Shown here: piece by piece, positions 34,863 through 46,385 of the stretch
How the letters are laid out: every line of letters starts with the position of its first letter
How positions within the stretch are numbered: the first letter of the stretch is position 1
Assembly (NCBI GenBank): GCA_002914805.1
Contig: JXTB01000294.1
Coordinates: 323,533-387,532 of the forward strand
Length of the DNA stretch: 64,000 nt
Reading direction: 5' to 3'
Source of the DNA: Parasponia andersonii
Lineage: Eukaryota > Streptophyta > Magnoliopsida > Rosales > Cannabaceae
Notes under the pieces: generated by a model
Seen by the model: the letters and a program-made list of their open reading frames with translations, nothing else
Database searches by the model: none
Told to the model about the DNA's origin: nothing
Translations under genes and position numbers: made by a program

Positions 34863-37800
34863 GATTTGAATCATTATGCAAGGTTATTGGGGTTTGCTCC
34901 ATTTTATAGAGAGATTTCATCCTGTATAAGTGATTTAGTCTTATATATTCAGTAAGAATAAGAAATGCTTATTGTGTATGTTGAGTAGTTCAAGTAACTA
35001 TTAATCAATGATGACTGAACTGCCATATTCTTGATCTCCATTTCTAAATTTGCTTGTTGGCTGAAATTCAACTTGTGATTCTCCTTACTTATTGATCTTA
35101 GTCACTATGACTAATATGTTTTAGCTTGTCAAGACTTAGTAGATATTATGCTCTTGTGACTAGACAGGTTTGACATAGACTTGAGATATGTGTGCACTTT
35201 AATCAGAAAAGGCTACCTCTCATTAGGTGTGAAAGATATCCTTGAGTAATTATTTAATTTGCAGTAACCCTATATCTTGGATGATCTACCAAGAAAGAGG
35301 GCTACCTTCTTGGAAGTGTGCAGCCACTGATTTGGGTTACTTTAGAGTGGTGAGATTCCCTACTTTCAAAAAAGAATGAGAAAAATAAAAATAGAGAGAA
35401 AGAAAAGAGTGACCTAGTGCAAAAAAGCCAATATTCATAAGAAAAAGTCTAATTACAAAAAGTGATCATTAAAAAGAGACAAATTAAACTACTAAGAGTG
35501 TCCTGCAGCAAGAATCAAATCTAGTAGCTTCACATGTACACACAATGCATATGAGTCTCGTGTCTATGTATAATTAAGTTAAGTTAATAAGGTCAATGAT
35601 ATCTTTTAATTCTCTTCAAGATAATCATCAAGTCTCATATGTTTGAACTTAATTAGAAGAGACAATCACTTATTAACTTCTTCAGTATACTTGATCATTG
35701 TTCGTACACTCATTTATATCTTCATCCTCCATATCATGAGTTAAGTGAAAGCCCTTGAATTGTAAAACACGCACACTAAATATTTTTGGATCTTATTTAA
35801 TATATCTGACTAAATCACTTACTCATGATCTCTCTTATTAAAAATTGTCCAAAAGTCATCTAATAACAATTTGTCATCAAGATTGTTCAAGTTCATGCTC
35901 AACTTTAAGTGTTGTTATATCATGCTCTTGAATATTTTTGGATCTTATTTAATATATCTGACTAAATCACTTACTCATGATCTCTCTTATTAAAAATTGT
36001 CCAAAAGTCATCTAATAACAATTTGTCATCAAGATTGTTCAAGTTCATGCTCAACTTTAAGTGTTGTTATATCATGCTCTTGAATATTCTGTCTAATGTC
36101 CTTATGTTATGTTCCTGTATTTTTCTCTGTCTAAACTATGTTTTTTATAGCTGCTTGTCAACTTGATTTCACAATCATAACTATTGTTTGTGATTGTACT
36201 TTTGCATTGGAGTTGCTATTTTAAACTTTCAGATATTAAAAAAAAAAAAGATTTTTGAATTTCAAAAGAATCTAACTTTTTGTTAGAGCCATTTTTTCTA
36301 TTTTCCCTCTCATTCTTATCACATCTATTCATATTTCTCCTCTACTTTATTAACCTTCGCTCAAGCTTTGCTTGTGGCAAGTTCTTCTCTTTTTGCTTGT
36401 GTGCAGTACTTATGGCAGATTCAAACATACCTACACCTAGGATGTCATCCATGGCACCACCAACTGCTCCTCCGATTCTGACTCCAACTGAGACTGAGAT
36501 GGCATTTTTTTCACTTTGTCTGAAACATCAAAGCCTATGTCTAAAAACTATAAAAAAGGTGCCTCAAAGAAGAAATCAACCGAGAAGATGAACAAGTGGA
36601 AGACACGATTGCAACTAGTGCTAACATGTCAGTAGTAAATTTAAACAATTAGGGAAAGAAAGTGGTGGAGAAAGTACAAGTTGTTGGTTCATACTAGCCA
36701 GATATATGATTTGTCAAACTTGCCTTTGTAATTCCACCTACTTCAAAGGATTCTAACATTGATAAATCAGTCATCTTTTCCATACTCTCGCTTAAGCTCT
36801 ACTTGTTATGGTCTTTTTTTTCTTACTATCTTTGTAAATGGCAAGCAACTTCTATGTTGATATCTCTATACTTATTGATAATACCATCTTGGTTGATGAC
36901 ACAACTACAATGTCTATATTTACATCGTCCGTCTTCATCAAAGAAGAAGTCAGAGAACTCAACACTTTTAAAGTCAACCAAGGGGTCCATCTAATCTACT
37001 AAACCTTCTATAGTATTTATAGTCAAGAAGAAATTAGCTTTCATATTGAAGAACTAGAAGAAAGTAATACACAATTTTGACAAGCCTTCTGGTTCTAATA
37101 ATCTAAGTGCTCCACATGAAGACGTAGATGAAACTCATAGTGGTAATAAGACAAATTTGATTCTGATCTTACTGATGTTCAAAAGGAAGGTGAACCTGAT
37201 CCGATAATCAGGAGAAGAACTCAAGTAACAAAGCTATTGTTCCTGATAGTCCTGGATCAGACAAATTAGTGATTGGATCTGACACAGGGAGCTCAATGAA
37301 AGATCAAATTTCAGTTGCTAATATGGCAATTTCATAGCCACCCAAGGTGCCAAAACTAAGATCATTGCTAAGGAGAAAGAAAAGCTGCTATCACCGATTC
37401 CATTTTCTCTCCTGATGTTCAATCTCCTCTGAATAAGGCATTCGATTTCTTTTTTTGTATAACGAGAATTTATTTATCTTCATCACAAGGAGCATGTCAG
37501 TCCATTTACTTTAAGCAGCCAATAAAGGTCTCTAATTTGGCTGATTAAGTTCTTTTAGATCTCTTGATTGAAAGAGGGTGGATCAAGAATGTTCAGAACT
37601 TTCCTCCACTATGCCCAACCTTGATCTAAGAGTTCTAGTACAATATTGGGAAGCATTGCAATGAGACAAAGTCCCCCTTATATCACAAAATGGTTTTGGA
37701 TCAAGTCACCATTGACATCACTGAGTCTACTACTAAATGGCTATTTTCTAAAGCCATTCTTGTCTTATGTCTCATGCTATTCCTCTACAAGATGGCTCTT

Positions 37801-39251
37801 ACCACTTGGTTCCCTACTACACATGAAGTTATTAGTGATGGTGAACCTGTTAATAGGGATCTTGCTTTCGTTGACAATTCGGATTGTAATCGAATTACTG
37901 ACAGTGACGATCATGTTAGTGAAGTTCCTAATGGTGATATATAGGGTAATGTAGGTAAAATTGGTAATGATTTGTTGAGGGGGCATTTCATTTTATAGTG
38001 GAATTCAAATTAATCTGCATTTAAATCTTCAAAGTTGTTGGGAAGGAGTCTTTGACTGTAGCAGATTCACCTGTTCAGGGGGAGCAAGCATATGTTTAAG
38101 GTGTATTCACTCAATAGATTGTAGTAGGCATACAGATAGTGGTCAAATCTATTGTATCCCATCGTGATTTCAGTAAATAGTGAATCAGACTCCTAGTCTG
38201 ACACATCTCTCATTGCAATGATGACTAACTTACTAGTTTTAGACATCAACTCCAAAGTGAAGCAACCATTAGGATATTGTCTTACTTTTATTTTATTCAA
38301 ACCCTGATTAACATATACTGAATTGATGAGTTCGTGAATGAGGCTCCACTGAACTTTCCTGCTTGTTTGACTACGAAAAGCCTTCAATGTCATTATAAAA
38401 ATACTAGGACCATTGCCACCGATGAAGTACCTTCTTTGTCTGATTAATTGAAGAATTTGGGTCTCAAGACCAATTCTTGGTAATACAAGTTGTTCTCTAA
38501 GTGGGAGGAAGCTCACTAGACTACACGGGTTGAGGCTGCCCAAATATAGTATATTAAATAAAAGATCTCTGAGTTTGAGTAAATGGTAGTAGCTAAGATG
38601 GCAGTTCTAAAACCATAACTTCATAAAGTCTTCTTCCTGCCAGTGTTGAGTCTCTACAGTAGCCTATTATCACTGTTCTTGCTAATACACTTACCACTAC
38701 TTCTTCGTCGACTTTAGAAAATAATTTTCAAGAGGAGAAAATATATGCACCAGTTGAGGGACAGATATTTCAAGTTGCATCTACTCAGGGAGAGCAACCT
38801 CACAGTGAGACAGTCATTCCAAAATCTGCTGAGCTTACTATGAACACTTTTCAGTTCAAATTACAATTTAAGGGGACTCTGATACATCTGGCCCTGACTC
38901 TAATTTATTTTTTATCACACTTATGGCCATTTCTGCCGATCAGTACATGTTCTAAGAAGAGATCAAAGAAGTATTCTAGAGCCATAGCCAAAAGACTAAT
39001 CTACCTTCCAAGAAATCATTCAGGCTTATCTCTTCTTAACCTTTTGCATTCTAGTTATCATACTTTGGCCTCATTTTGTCCAAAAAATGGAAGACGTTAT
39101 GGTTATGGTTGGTTTCTTTTTACTATTATACTTTCCTTGGGTTTGTGTGTTTGTTTTCTGGTGTGTTTGTTTTTACAGACAAAAGTTTCGTAGCTACTTT
39201 CGTTTTTGTGTGTTTAGTGTTTTGATCATAAGAATGCCAAAAAGGGGAGAT
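34863..39251 (+). other. Post-pol region of the Sirevirus-like element
   Basis: About 4.4 kb between RNase H and the 3' LTR. Broken frames include one near 36,410 (MADSNIPTPRMSSMAPP) and one at 37,690-37,944 with a hydrophobic stretch (KWLFSKAILVLCLMLFLYKM). Position and the Pro/Ser/Thr-rich start fit the envelope-like third frame of some Sireviruses, but identity is inferred from position only. A 152-bp tandem duplication sits at 35,781-36,084. Confidence 0.5.
35781..36084. repeat. 152-bp tandem duplication
   Basis: A segment starting 'tatttttggatcttatttaa' at 35,781 recurs at 35,933 with no visible difference over its length. It arose inside the retroelement after or during its insertion. 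Confidence 0.9.
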
Positions 39252-40196
39252 TGTTAGTGCAAGATTTAGTTTGGTACCTTATGATATATTAGAATATAAT
39301 GAACAATATTTTTAATTAAGTTTTTAGTTGTATTTTCAGTTCTTTTTCAATTGTAATGTTCAGTCTTATGTTAGTTTATTCTATTGTGTAATCATGCTCT
39401 AAGACTATTTTGATAAGTTCATCAACTGAAGCTTTTCACTAACCTGGTTTCAATGGTTTAGATGTTATGTCTAGTGGTCTGCATGTTTAGATATTAGAGC
39501 ATTTCATATACATATTTGTTTAGCATGTTTTTATGCTTTGTCTGTTACATCAGAGTCTCAGCTTGTTTGTCAAGATGCAACCTTAAAGTTGAACTTTTTA
39601 AGAGAAGTTTGACTTTTTATGTCTTAACTGTGTGCCTGATTATTTTGTCAAGAAGTCACCTTTAGATCTGAGTTCGATTGGTATTTGTATGTCAAATCAG
39701 CGTGATTGATTGTTTTGTCAAGATGCCATATTTAGATTTGAGTTTGAGTATACATCCGAATCACTGCATGTTTAGACATTATGATGACAATTGTCATTTT
39801 TAGCTGATTCAGTTTATATTTTCCTATATATATAGGAAGCTTTTTTTCAAATTGTTCACGCCTCTTGAGCTTTACTTTCAGAGATATTTTGAGAGGCTTA
39901 CCTCCTTTGAGAGCAAGTTTTTTTTCCTTAGAGTTTTGTATAGTTTAGCTCTAAGTTTTCCATTGTCAATAGAATTCACCATTGATTCTAGTAAGAAGGT
40001 GAAGTTCTAAGGTTACCTGATATCAAAAAGAGATTCGTGTGTAATTGGCTGAGCTGGGAAGCTCATCAATGGCAGCTGTTGGACCACGATAAAAGTTTAG
40101 TATCTATTCTTTATGTTTACCATATGTTTGTTTTAAGTTTTACAAGTCTGAAAATCTGGGAATCGTGTTAGAATAGACGAGTAGCCTATTTTAACA
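39252..40196 (+). repeat. 3' LTR of the Sirevirus-like element
   Basis: 945 bp, from TGTTAGTGCAAG to TTTTAACA. It is preceded by the polypurine tract at about 39,239-39,250 and followed by the ATTCA target copy. Confidence 0.85.
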
Positions 40197-40201
40197 ATTC
40201 A

Positions 40202-41237
40202 TTTTGTGTTCTAAATCAGCATGTGCTTGTTTTGAGGATCCTGAAATCATTCTAGAATTGTTGATGGAAACCGCCCCAGGTGGGGTTGCAAATCAAGATC
40301 CTTATCAAGAAGCGCGTTTGCTTGATTACAGACAAGTCTTGGACAGTCTCAAATGTAAGGCCTTGGCCAAGGATAAATCTGATGCTGAATCGGCTGAGTC
40401 CTTTCAAGGCAAGCATTATCAAATAACTCTCAACAATAGGGATCATAAGTCCACAACCCAAGGCAGCTAAAGCTTTCAGACTAGTCCATTCATAGTTTTT
40501 ATTTTCCTTTATGTTAATGAAACATATCTGTCTTGGCTTTTTGCCATTTTACAGAACCACAAGGTATGTTGTTTCTGTATACAAGCTAATAGTCCTCATT
40601 TCTGAGATTGTATTGCTAGATTATATTTCAGAATTCTTCTTTCTGAACTAATTTTTTCGTTGGTCATGTCAGTATGAAGAGAAAGAGAACATAGACATAA
40701 ACACTCTGGTTGAGAAGATGGAAAAACAAGAAAGGAAGTTCCTGATGGGAAAGAAAAAGTACTTCATTTCTTGCACGAAGTTAGCTGAGCTTAAAATATT
40801 TATGACATATCTGGAATGGTATAAAAATTCGTCTAAAGATAAAGAAGTTGGATACTATGACAGCTACAAAAACAAGTTGTATAGAAGTGACTTGGATGTT
40901 GATGAGTTTTGCAAGAGACTCACAAACTACTGGATAGACATGGTTGAAGAAGCAGAGAAGAAACCCCGGAAAGGACCATTTTTCAGGAAGCAATTCCTTC
41001 TTGGTGCTACAAATTATAGAAGGATGGTTGAACCGCTATATATTGGCAAGTACTACAAGGAGAAGGGTGGGAGAGACTATGAAAACCAAGGAAGAGACAG
41101 ACACTTCATCCTCTTGGAGCAATGGTTAAAGCAGTGGCAGAATGATCAGAATGAAAGTAGAAGTACTCCAAATCATGGAAAAGAAAAATGGTAGCTGAGA
41201 GTCTGATTGAAGATTCTTGTTTTTGGGCAAAGGTTGA
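40202..41237 (+). pseudogene. SAG101: SAG101 pseudogene copy A, 3' part
   Basis: Exon 3 resumes with TTTTGTGTTCT and reads CSKSACACFEDPEIILELL, matching CSGSGCSCFEDPETVLQLL in copy B. Near 40,410-40,460 the frame shifts and meets a stop, and the intron donor reads GC where copy B has GT. Exon 4 starts at 40,673 and encodes the EP-domain helices: MTYLEWYKN, GYYDSYKNKL, NYRRMVEPLYIGKYY. Another frameshift near 41,188 (A-run before ATGGTAGC) precedes EDSCFWAKV. Similarity to copy B stops at about 41,237, so roughly the last 90 residues are missing. The gene is dead by several independent lesions. Confidence 0.85.
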
Positions 41238-41577
41238 CATGCATAAGCACGAGTACTCTTTGTATATTTGTAGTCAAAATAATACGACCTCTCGAATAGG
41301 ACAATTTTTCGGGGTAAAAGTACATGACTATTTTACGAGGAAATTTAAGATTTGCAAGTCTTTTACGTTATCGGTTTTTGAATGCCAAGAAAAAAAGCTT
41401 TACAAAAGAGGAAAACAGTTTTCTAAAGTGATGGAGTTCACAGACAGAACATAAGCCTAGTTTAGATTTTTCTGTTTTTAGTAATATCCCATTATGGAAA
41501 TGTACATGTTAGGTCCAAAAGTTTGGCATTCTAAGTAGCAAAGTTTTGAAAATTCAAGTTGATAAAAAGAAGAATAT

Positions 41578-42767
41578 TGTTACAACAAGTGTTGGTTTTA
41601 CAACAACTGAAACTTACGTTTTTCTTTATATGGAAACCTTCTAGAATGTGCATAAACGTGTTTTGTTTCTATATTTGATAATTCTGGTGATAATATAGGT
41701 GAAATATAAATAAAATTTTGTGTATAGTTGTATAGAATATTTTTTCTATTAATTTTTAATCAATTCCTTTTACATTTACCATATATATCATTGATTATTT
41801 CCTCATCCTTTTGTCCTTGATTGATATCTCATTGCATCTTTTTAATCAATAAATTTGAACAGGTTTTCGAAGAGAATTCATAAGGATTTTCGTCCTTAAT
41901 TATTACTAGAAATTTGTTCATCAATTAATTAAGTTTCCTTTAGTTAATTGATTTGATTTGATGAGTTGTTGTGATCAGATTTCCTGATCTGTTGCAACAA
42001 CTCCGGATATTTAAGGAAAGATCGGATAATTTTCTTAATTTTAGCTTTTGATTGATATTAATTGAGATATAATTTTCTAGGTTAATTATCAATCTTTGGC
42101 AGGTTAAATGAAGATTTCCAACTGTCTAAAACATATCCAAATCAAATCAAATGAGTAATCATGAATCTTGACATTTTCCTAATAATTGTTCAGAAAGTTG
42201 TTGAAAAAGATTTTTGATTTTGTTATTAACTATTTCTTTATTCGATTTCAGCCTATTCACATTACAATAGACGATCAAGGGGGTTGGAATTCACCTATAA
42301 AAGTTCTACTACTCCAAGGAATTGTTTATGCACTTCATTAAGAGAAATATACGTAGAGAGTGCTTTTGTTTGTAAGGCATAGAGTATGTTCTATGGCCAT
42401 TGAGTGAATTAGAGAGCTTTAGGATTTTCTAGATACTTTGTTTGCGTGCATCTTATTCTTCGGGAGAAAGATCAATATATTTTTGTGAGGAGACAGATCC
42501 GGACCAGTAAAGAGAGTTCACGTGTGAAGGATCAACAAAACGAGGGGAGCTCGCTAAACAAGATTAGTGAAGTCATTACAACGCATTGCAGGGAGTCTTT
42601 TATTGCGTTAGTCAATTGGTGTTTATAATTTTTATACTTTACTAATTTATTTAATCTCTGGGCATGACCTTGTAAAGTAAGAGAGATCCGAACCACGTTA
42701 AAAATGTCTTGTGTTCATTCTTTATTTTCTTGTTCTTATTATAACATATGCACTCGTTGTTGTAATA
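41578..42767 (+). mobile_element. Probable solo LTR
   Basis: The stretch begins TGTTACAACA and ends TGTTGTAATA, a near-perfect inverted terminal pair if the final CA decayed to TA. It contains a TATAAAAG at about 42,296 followed by a transcribed-looking region and a 'gatccgaaccacgtt' tail like many Copia LTRs. It has no coding sequence. I did not find a convincing target duplication, so the ends are approximate. Confidence 0.4.
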
Positions 42768-43263
42768 ATTTTATATATATATATATGTTACAACATAATT
42801 AATTAATTATTAAAATTAATCAATTAATTAATTATTTGGTAATACCTAAAACAGATCTTTAGTACAGAATTAACCGTCCAGCGGTTTAAGTTATGCTGTT
42901 AAGCTGATTAAGATCACATTATCTCTAACGTTTTTGGTTTTACTAAAATCTCTAGGAAATAAAAAAATGTTTATTTATATATATATATATGTCATATTTA
43001 ATATTCCAAAATTTATTGTTTTTTTTTTTAAATCTCAAGTTGTCCTACAGAGAAAGGTTAGAGCAATTTCCTCCGCTCCATGCAGTACCATGTTGAATTT
43101 TATATCACATTTTACTTGCTTGAGAATGAAAAAACATGAAGTCGACAAGTCGAGGACTTTGCAGAACTGAAGACCAATAAAAGCAATTACGAGAATCAGA
43201 GGCCAAAAAGAAAAAGAAAATCCGAGAAATTTCACGGATTCATATCAGAAGTTTCCGAATACG

Positions 43264-43280
43264 TTGACATTGACGTTGAC
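43264..43280 (+). promoter_or_regulatory. W-box triplet upstream of SAG101 copy B
   Basis: TTGACATTGACGTTGAC has three WRKY cores exactly six bases apart, 104-120 bp upstream of the ATG at 43,384. The last is followed by T, giving TTGACT. WRKY factors bind such clusters in defence promoters. Function here is inferred. Confidence 0.55.
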
Positions 43281-43383
43281 TCGATTCTCATTGGCTCATC
43301 TCCATCTCTTTTTAACTGGTTCTTCTTCTAGCTAGCTTTGTCTCTAAGCCGAGATCAAAAATCAGAAAGAGTGACACAAAAAG

Positions 43384-46300
43384 ATGACGAAGCTGTAAGT
43401 AAACTAAATTCTCCATCTTTTTTTTTTATTTTTTACTTTCTGGGTGTTCTTTACTACTGAAATTTAGATAAGTTTCTTATCCTTTTTTTTTTGGGGGGGG
43501 GGCTTTGGTTGTAGGTTTAGTAGTGGGTCGGAACTGGCAAATGTGGTGGTGGGTTCTGATCTTCTGCAACAATCATGGAAAGCGATTCTGGAACTTGCCA
43601 ATGGCAATCCAGATCCGAGTCTTAGATTCGGAATTTCCCAGGAGGGGAAGAACCCCACGATTATAACTTTCTTTACTTCTCATGATTTTGCCATAGACCG
43701 GCTTAAACAAGGCCCGGATTTGGTTTCATCTTCATCATCAGTAGCCAAGGACAGTTTTGGTCTTTTTGTATCTCTTTCTGGAAAAACCCAGTTCGCCATT
43801 AACAGAGCTGCCATTTCCCTCTTTGATCAACACCGTGACAAGCTGCTTTCTGAGCTGAAAGATAAGGTGCTTTTCTCTCTTGCTTTGAAATTGTAAATAT
43901 TATCTTATCCTTTATTATTGACATGTGCATAAGAGAAATGTGAATGAAATTAATTGTACCATGCTTAAAAAGATAATAAAAGTAAAAGTTGAAACTTTTG
44001 AATTTGGCAAGAAGTTTGGGATTAAAGGACAAATTATAACCTTCTCCTTCTCCCTCATATTTTGCTAAATATTACACTGTATTCAAATAATTGATTTTAA
44101 CACATTTTGCCCTGATAGTGACAAAATTAGTCTCATTTTGCCCCAAATTTGGCTTCTTGACCATTGACTAGCTTGTTTTTTTTTTCATCCATTTGTATGT
44201 GTCTTTGTTTCCTTTTTCGATATCCTCTATTGCTTCCTTTTTCGATATCCTCTATTGCTTCCTTCAATTCAAGAATATTTGATGCTTTTGCAGCTTTCGA
44301 TGCTTTTTTTAGGAGCAAAGTGAGACTATTTTTGTCGACGTGAACAAAATTTACCAAAGTGGATTATCTCGGACTAGAGTGTAATAGACGTGAACAAAAT
44401 TTACCAAAGTGGATTATCTCGGACTAGAGTGTAATACTTTTGCAAAAGTCAGGAGCAATAGGATGTTTTGTCCAGATTACAACATACCCTTTTGAATAAA
44501 TAGTCGCAACTCCAACTTATTATAAGGGGAAAAAAATATTTTAAATATTTTTACATTTTTCTTAAAATATTTGTGGTATAAGTCAGTACTTTTGATTTTG
44601 TTTAATAAATTAAATATGCTTTGTTGGATTGCCTAACCGAAAATCTACATATGCATTCTTGGTATTCCATTTCCACCCACTGTTTTACTAAGAATGTCAT
44701 TTAATGTAACTAGTTTGTGTTTATTGAGAAAGTCACTAGTTTATTATTAGCTTCTTTACTATTTAAACTCTAAGTGCAGATTAACGATTCCAACCGACTA
44801 ATTATCACTGGATACTCTCTGGGAGGCTCAGTTGCTTTGCTCTTCACCTTATGGCTGCTAGAAAGTGTCACCTCCCGAAAGCCCAAACCGCTTTGCATCA
44901 CTTTTGGCTCACCCCTTATTGGGGACACTGGCTTGCAGAAAGCCCTGGTTCAATACTCATGGAACTCCTACTTCCTGAATGTAGTTTCAGACCAAGATCC
45001 AGTGCCTAAACTCTTCATAAACCCGGATTTGGGTACAGAAACTGCTCATCTGGAAAATGGTCACAAGCCATTTGGGACATTCCTTTTGTGTTCTGGATCA
45101 GGGTGTTCTTGTTTTGAGGATCCTGAAACCGTTCTTCAATTGCTGGTAAAAACCGCCCCTTCAGCAAACCAAGATCTTAATCAAAGAAATGGTTTGTATC
45201 CCTATGGGAACATTGTGGAATATGTCAAACGTAAGGCCTTATGCAGGGATAACTCTGATGCTGAACGGGCTCCAAGTCCTTTTGCAGCAGGCATTATCAC
45301 AGAACTCTCAGCAATAGGCATTACAAGTCCACAAGACCAGGTAGCTAAAGCTTTTGCACTAGTCCATCCATTCAAAGTTTTTCTTTTCCTCTTTTGTAGT
45401 AATGAAACATCTTTATCTTTATTGAAATATGAAAGGGATGTTATTTATTTAGACATACCGAGAGATGTAAGTGTTTCTATATAGGCTCCCATTTCTAGCA
45501 CTCACTTCGTTCTGAACTGATTTCTGTTTGTCATGGAAGCAGAACGAAGAGATAGACGGTCTGGTTGAGAGGATGGAAAAACAGGAAAAGAAGTTTCTGA
45601 TGGCAAAGAACAAGTCCTTGATTTCCTTCAAGAAGTTGACTGACGCTAAAATTTTTATGACATATCTGGAATGGTACAAGAAAGCCTCTGAGGATAAGAA
45701 AATTGGATACTATGACTGCTTCAAGAAAAAGCTAAGTAAAACTGATATGGACGTTGATGAGTTTTGCAGAAGACTGACAAATTATTGGGTAGACATGGTT
45801 GAAGCAGCGGAGAAGAAACCCCAGAAAGAAGGAGCCTCCTTTCGGATGCGATGCCTTTTCGGAGGTACAAATTACAGAAGGATGGTTGAACCACTTCACA
45901 TTGCCAAGTACTACAACCAGAAGGGTGGGAGACAGGCGATAGACTATAGAAACAAAGGAAGACACAGACACTTCAGGATTTTGGAGGAATGGTTGGAGCA
46001 ATGGCAGAAGGAACAGAAAAATGAAGTCGGAAGTACTACTCCAAATGATAGGAAAAGAAAAATGGTAGCTCCGAGTCTGACTATAGACTCTTGCTTTTGG
46101 GCAGAGGTTGAGGAGGCTATCCTCTCATGCAAATTGTTGAACAGCACAGAATCAAGTGTCGAAGAGAAAGATTCTTCCAAGAAAGATTTGAAGAAGTTTG
46201 AGGCTTATGTGCTGGGATTGTTAAAAGCCTATTCAGTGTCCATTGAGATATTCTTGGAAGGTAGCAGTTTTATGCTGTGGTGGGAAGATTACAAGAAAGC

Positions 46301-46385
46301 AATGGGAAGCTCCTTTACCTCACCACTCACCAATATCATTGAGAATCATCACAAACGAAAACGATATGCCACGGGAGACCTCTAA
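43384..46385 (+). CDS. SAG101: SAG101, EDS1-family immune regulator (copy B, intact)
   Basis: Four coding exons: 43384-43394, 43515-43866, 44780-45340, 45543-46385, giving 588 aa. The first exon is only 11 bases. Residues about 1-300 are a lipase-like domain: SELANVVVGSDLLQQSW, elbow G132-Y-S134-L-G136, KPLCITFGSPLIGD, VVSDQDPVPKL, KPFGTFLLCSGSGCSCFEDPE. Residues about 310-588 are the EP domain: FMTYLEWYKK, GYYDCFKKKL, NYRRMVEPLHIAKYY, DSCFWAEVEE, FLEGSSFMLWWEDYKK. These match SAG101 more closely than EDS1 or PAD4. In known plants SAG101 pairs with EDS1 through the lipase-like domains, and the complex activates the helper NLR NRG1. The lipase Ser and a candidate Asp are present, but I see no obvious catalytic His, so hydrolase activity is uncertain. 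Upstream W-boxes suggest WRKY control. Confidence 0.92.
44211..44260. repeat. 25-bp tandem duplication in SAG101-B intron 2
   Basis: The unit CCTTTTTCGATATCCTCTAT starts at 44,211 and again at 44,236. Confidence 0.85.
44337..44436. repeat. 50-bp tandem duplication in SAG101-B intron 2
   Basis: The unit starting GACGTGAACAAAATTTACCA occurs at 44,337 and 44,387 without visible differences. Confidence 0.9.

Larger units (their letters stand above)
30556..40196 (+). mobile_element. Sirevirus-like Copia retrotransposon inserted in SAG101 copy A
   Basis: LTRs at 30556-31608 and 39252-40196 both begin TGTT(G/A)GTGCAAG and end TTAACA. A tRNA-Met-type primer site (TGGTATTAGAAC) begins at 31,611. A purine tract (AAAAAGGGGAGA) ends just before the 3' LTR, as in plant Sireviruses. 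The target duplication is ATTCC (30551-30555) against ATTCA (40197-40201). Inside, gag, protease and integrase precede a Copia RNase H, but the RT is missing. A 4.4-kb region between RNase H and the 3' LTR, where Sireviruses carry an envelope-like frame, is full of stops. The LTRs differ by many substitutions and the 5' one is about 100 bp longer, so the insertion is not recent. Confidence 0.88.
41238..43383. other. Spacer between the SAG101 copies
   Basis: Positions 41,305-41,420 resemble the DNA upstream of copy A (28,650-28,760). Then comes an LTR-like insertion (41,578-42,767), an AT-repeat stretch (42,775-42,850) and the copy B promoter with its W-box cluster. Confidence 0.55.

Noticed and set aside
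29514-46385. Assignment of the tandem pair to EDS1 or PAD4
   Set aside because: Phrases such as SELANVVVGSDLLQQSW, CITFGSPLIGD and KPFGTFLLCSGSGCSCFEDPE fit SAG101 better than EDS1 or PAD4.
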